NCBI GenBank assembly: GCA_002393895.1
Contig: DGUE01000022.1
Location: 1 to 6,825 of the forward strand
DNA length: 6,825 nucleotides
DNA from: Bacteroidales bacterium UBA4318
GTDB taxonomy: Bacteria > Bacteroidota > Bacteroidia > Bacteroidales > UBA932
Direction: 5' to 3'
Below are positions 6,183 through 6,825 of the stretch, one piece after another; within the stretch, counting starts at the first letter, position 1; each line of letters starts with the position of its first letter. The notes beneath the pieces are model-generated. The model searched no databases. It was not told the DNA's origin and saw nothing but the letters and a program-made list of their open reading frames with translations. Both the position numbers and the translations under genes were made by a program.

Positions 6183-6825
6183 ATGGCAAATCTATTTTCC
6201 CTTGAAGGCAAGAACGCCTGGATTACCGGAGCATCCTACGGAATCGGTTTCAACATCGCCAAGGCATTTGTGGCCGCCGGCATCAAGAACATCATTTTCA
6301 ACGACATAAATGAAGCGGCGCTGCAGCGCGGTCTCGACAACTACAAAGAGGCCGGCATATCCAACGTCAAGGGTTATGTATGCGACGTTACCGACGAGGT
6401 TGCCGTGAAAGCCCTGGTGGAGAAAATCCACGCCGAGGTGGGCCAGATCGACATCCTGGTGAACAATGCCGGCATCATCAAGCGTATCCCCATGCACGAG
6501 ATGGAACGCAAAGACTTCCAGCAGGTTATCGACGTGGACCTGGTGGCTCCGTTCATCGTTTCCAGCGCAGTCCTTCCCGAGATGATGGAGCGCCGCGAGG
6601 GCAAGATAATCAACATCTGCTCGATGATGAGCGAACTTGGCCGCGAGACGGTGAGCGCCTATGCCGCTGCCAAGGGCGGACTGAAGATGCTCACACGCAA
6701 CATCTGCTCGGAGTACGGCGAGTACAACATCCAGTGCAACGGCATCGGCCCGGGCTACATCGCCACACCGCAGACGGCTCCGCTGCGCGAGCGCCAGCCC
6801 GACGGCAGCCGCCACCCGTTCGACA
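6183..6825 (+). CDS. kduD: SDR dehydrogenase, KduD / gluconate 5-dehydrogenase type (3' end outside window)
   Basis: A cytosolic NAD(P)-dependent short-chain dehydrogenase; 214 codons are visible and the family is about 260-270 residues, so the C-terminus is cut by the window edge, not by mutation. Seen are the cofactor motif TGASYGIG (15-22), NNAG (94-97), and the catalytic set S147, Y160 and K164 (YAAAK). N144 lies in IINICSMMSE. PGYIATPQTAPLRERQPDG near the end is typical of the Bacteroides proteins annotated gluconate 5-dehydrogenase or 2-deoxy-D-gluconate 3-dehydrogenase. These reduce 3-deoxy-D-glycero-2,5-hexodiulosonate in pectin or uronate breakdown, or interconvert 5-ketogluconate and gluconate. 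The start is fixed by the MANLFSLEGK opening. It is the only plus-strand gene. In Bacteroides this gene usually sits beside kduI, which would be expected just past 6825. Family sure; exact substrate not decided by sequence. Confidence 0.9.
   Translation, partial: MANLFSLEGKNAWITGASYGIGFNIAKAFVAAGIKNIIFNDINEAALQRGLDNYKEAGISNVKGYVCDVTDEVAVKALVEKIHAEVGQIDILVNNAGIIKRIPMHEMERKDFQQVIDVDLVAPFIVSSAVLPEMMERREGKIINICSMMSELGRETVSAYAAAKGGLKMLTRNICSEYGEYNIQCNGIGPGYIATPQTAPLRERQPDGSRHPFD

Overview
This window looks like a chromosomal segment from a fairly GC-rich member of the Bacteroidota, most likely order Bacteroidales. Several things point there: a short dehydrogenase that closely resembles the KduD / 'gluconate 5-dehydrogenase' of gut Bacteroides; an SSB with a glycine-rich loop insert and a DDLPF tip; promoter-like elements fitting the Bacteroidetes pattern TTTG-N19-21-TAnnTTTG; and almost no Shine-Dalgarno sequences. 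The genus cannot be fixed from this sequence.

Layout. Nearly everything reads on the minus strand. From the right: kduD-like dehydrogenase (plus strand, 6183 to the window edge, incomplete) | 82-bp divergent region | aroE (6100-5408) | 174-bp spacer with two hairpin repeat units | ssb (5233-4679) | 15 bp | MFS transporter A (4663-3290) | 11-bp overlap | MFS transporter B (3300-2017) | 9 bp | dxs (2007-139) | 46 bp | a degenerate tRNA-Thr(UGU)-like gene (92-19). The tight spacing from ssb to dxs suggests one four-gene transcription unit. The tRNA-like gene has its own promoter-like sequence nested at the end of dxs.

Gene roles. Dxs (first step of the MEP isoprenoid pathway), AroE (shikimate pathway) and SSB (DNA replication and repair) are housekeeping genes. 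The dehydrogenase belongs to uronate or ketogluconate breakdown, and its usual partners would lie beyond the right edge. The two transporters are paralogues of each other and resemble the animal lysosomal MFSD1 family. Both keep a Glu/Arg pair, 31 residues apart, at the place where I recall the dipeptide-binding residues of MFSD1. That makes peptide transport a reasonable but untested guess.

I see no CRISPR array, transposase, phage gene, toxin-antitoxin pair or defence system, and no clearly novel multigene system. The points most worth a second look are the MFSD1-like tandem pair placed between ssb and dxs, the 50-bp-period hairpin repeats between aroE and ssb, and the tRNA-Thr whose two acceptor strands no longer match. 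No stretch longer than 300 bases is without a gene.
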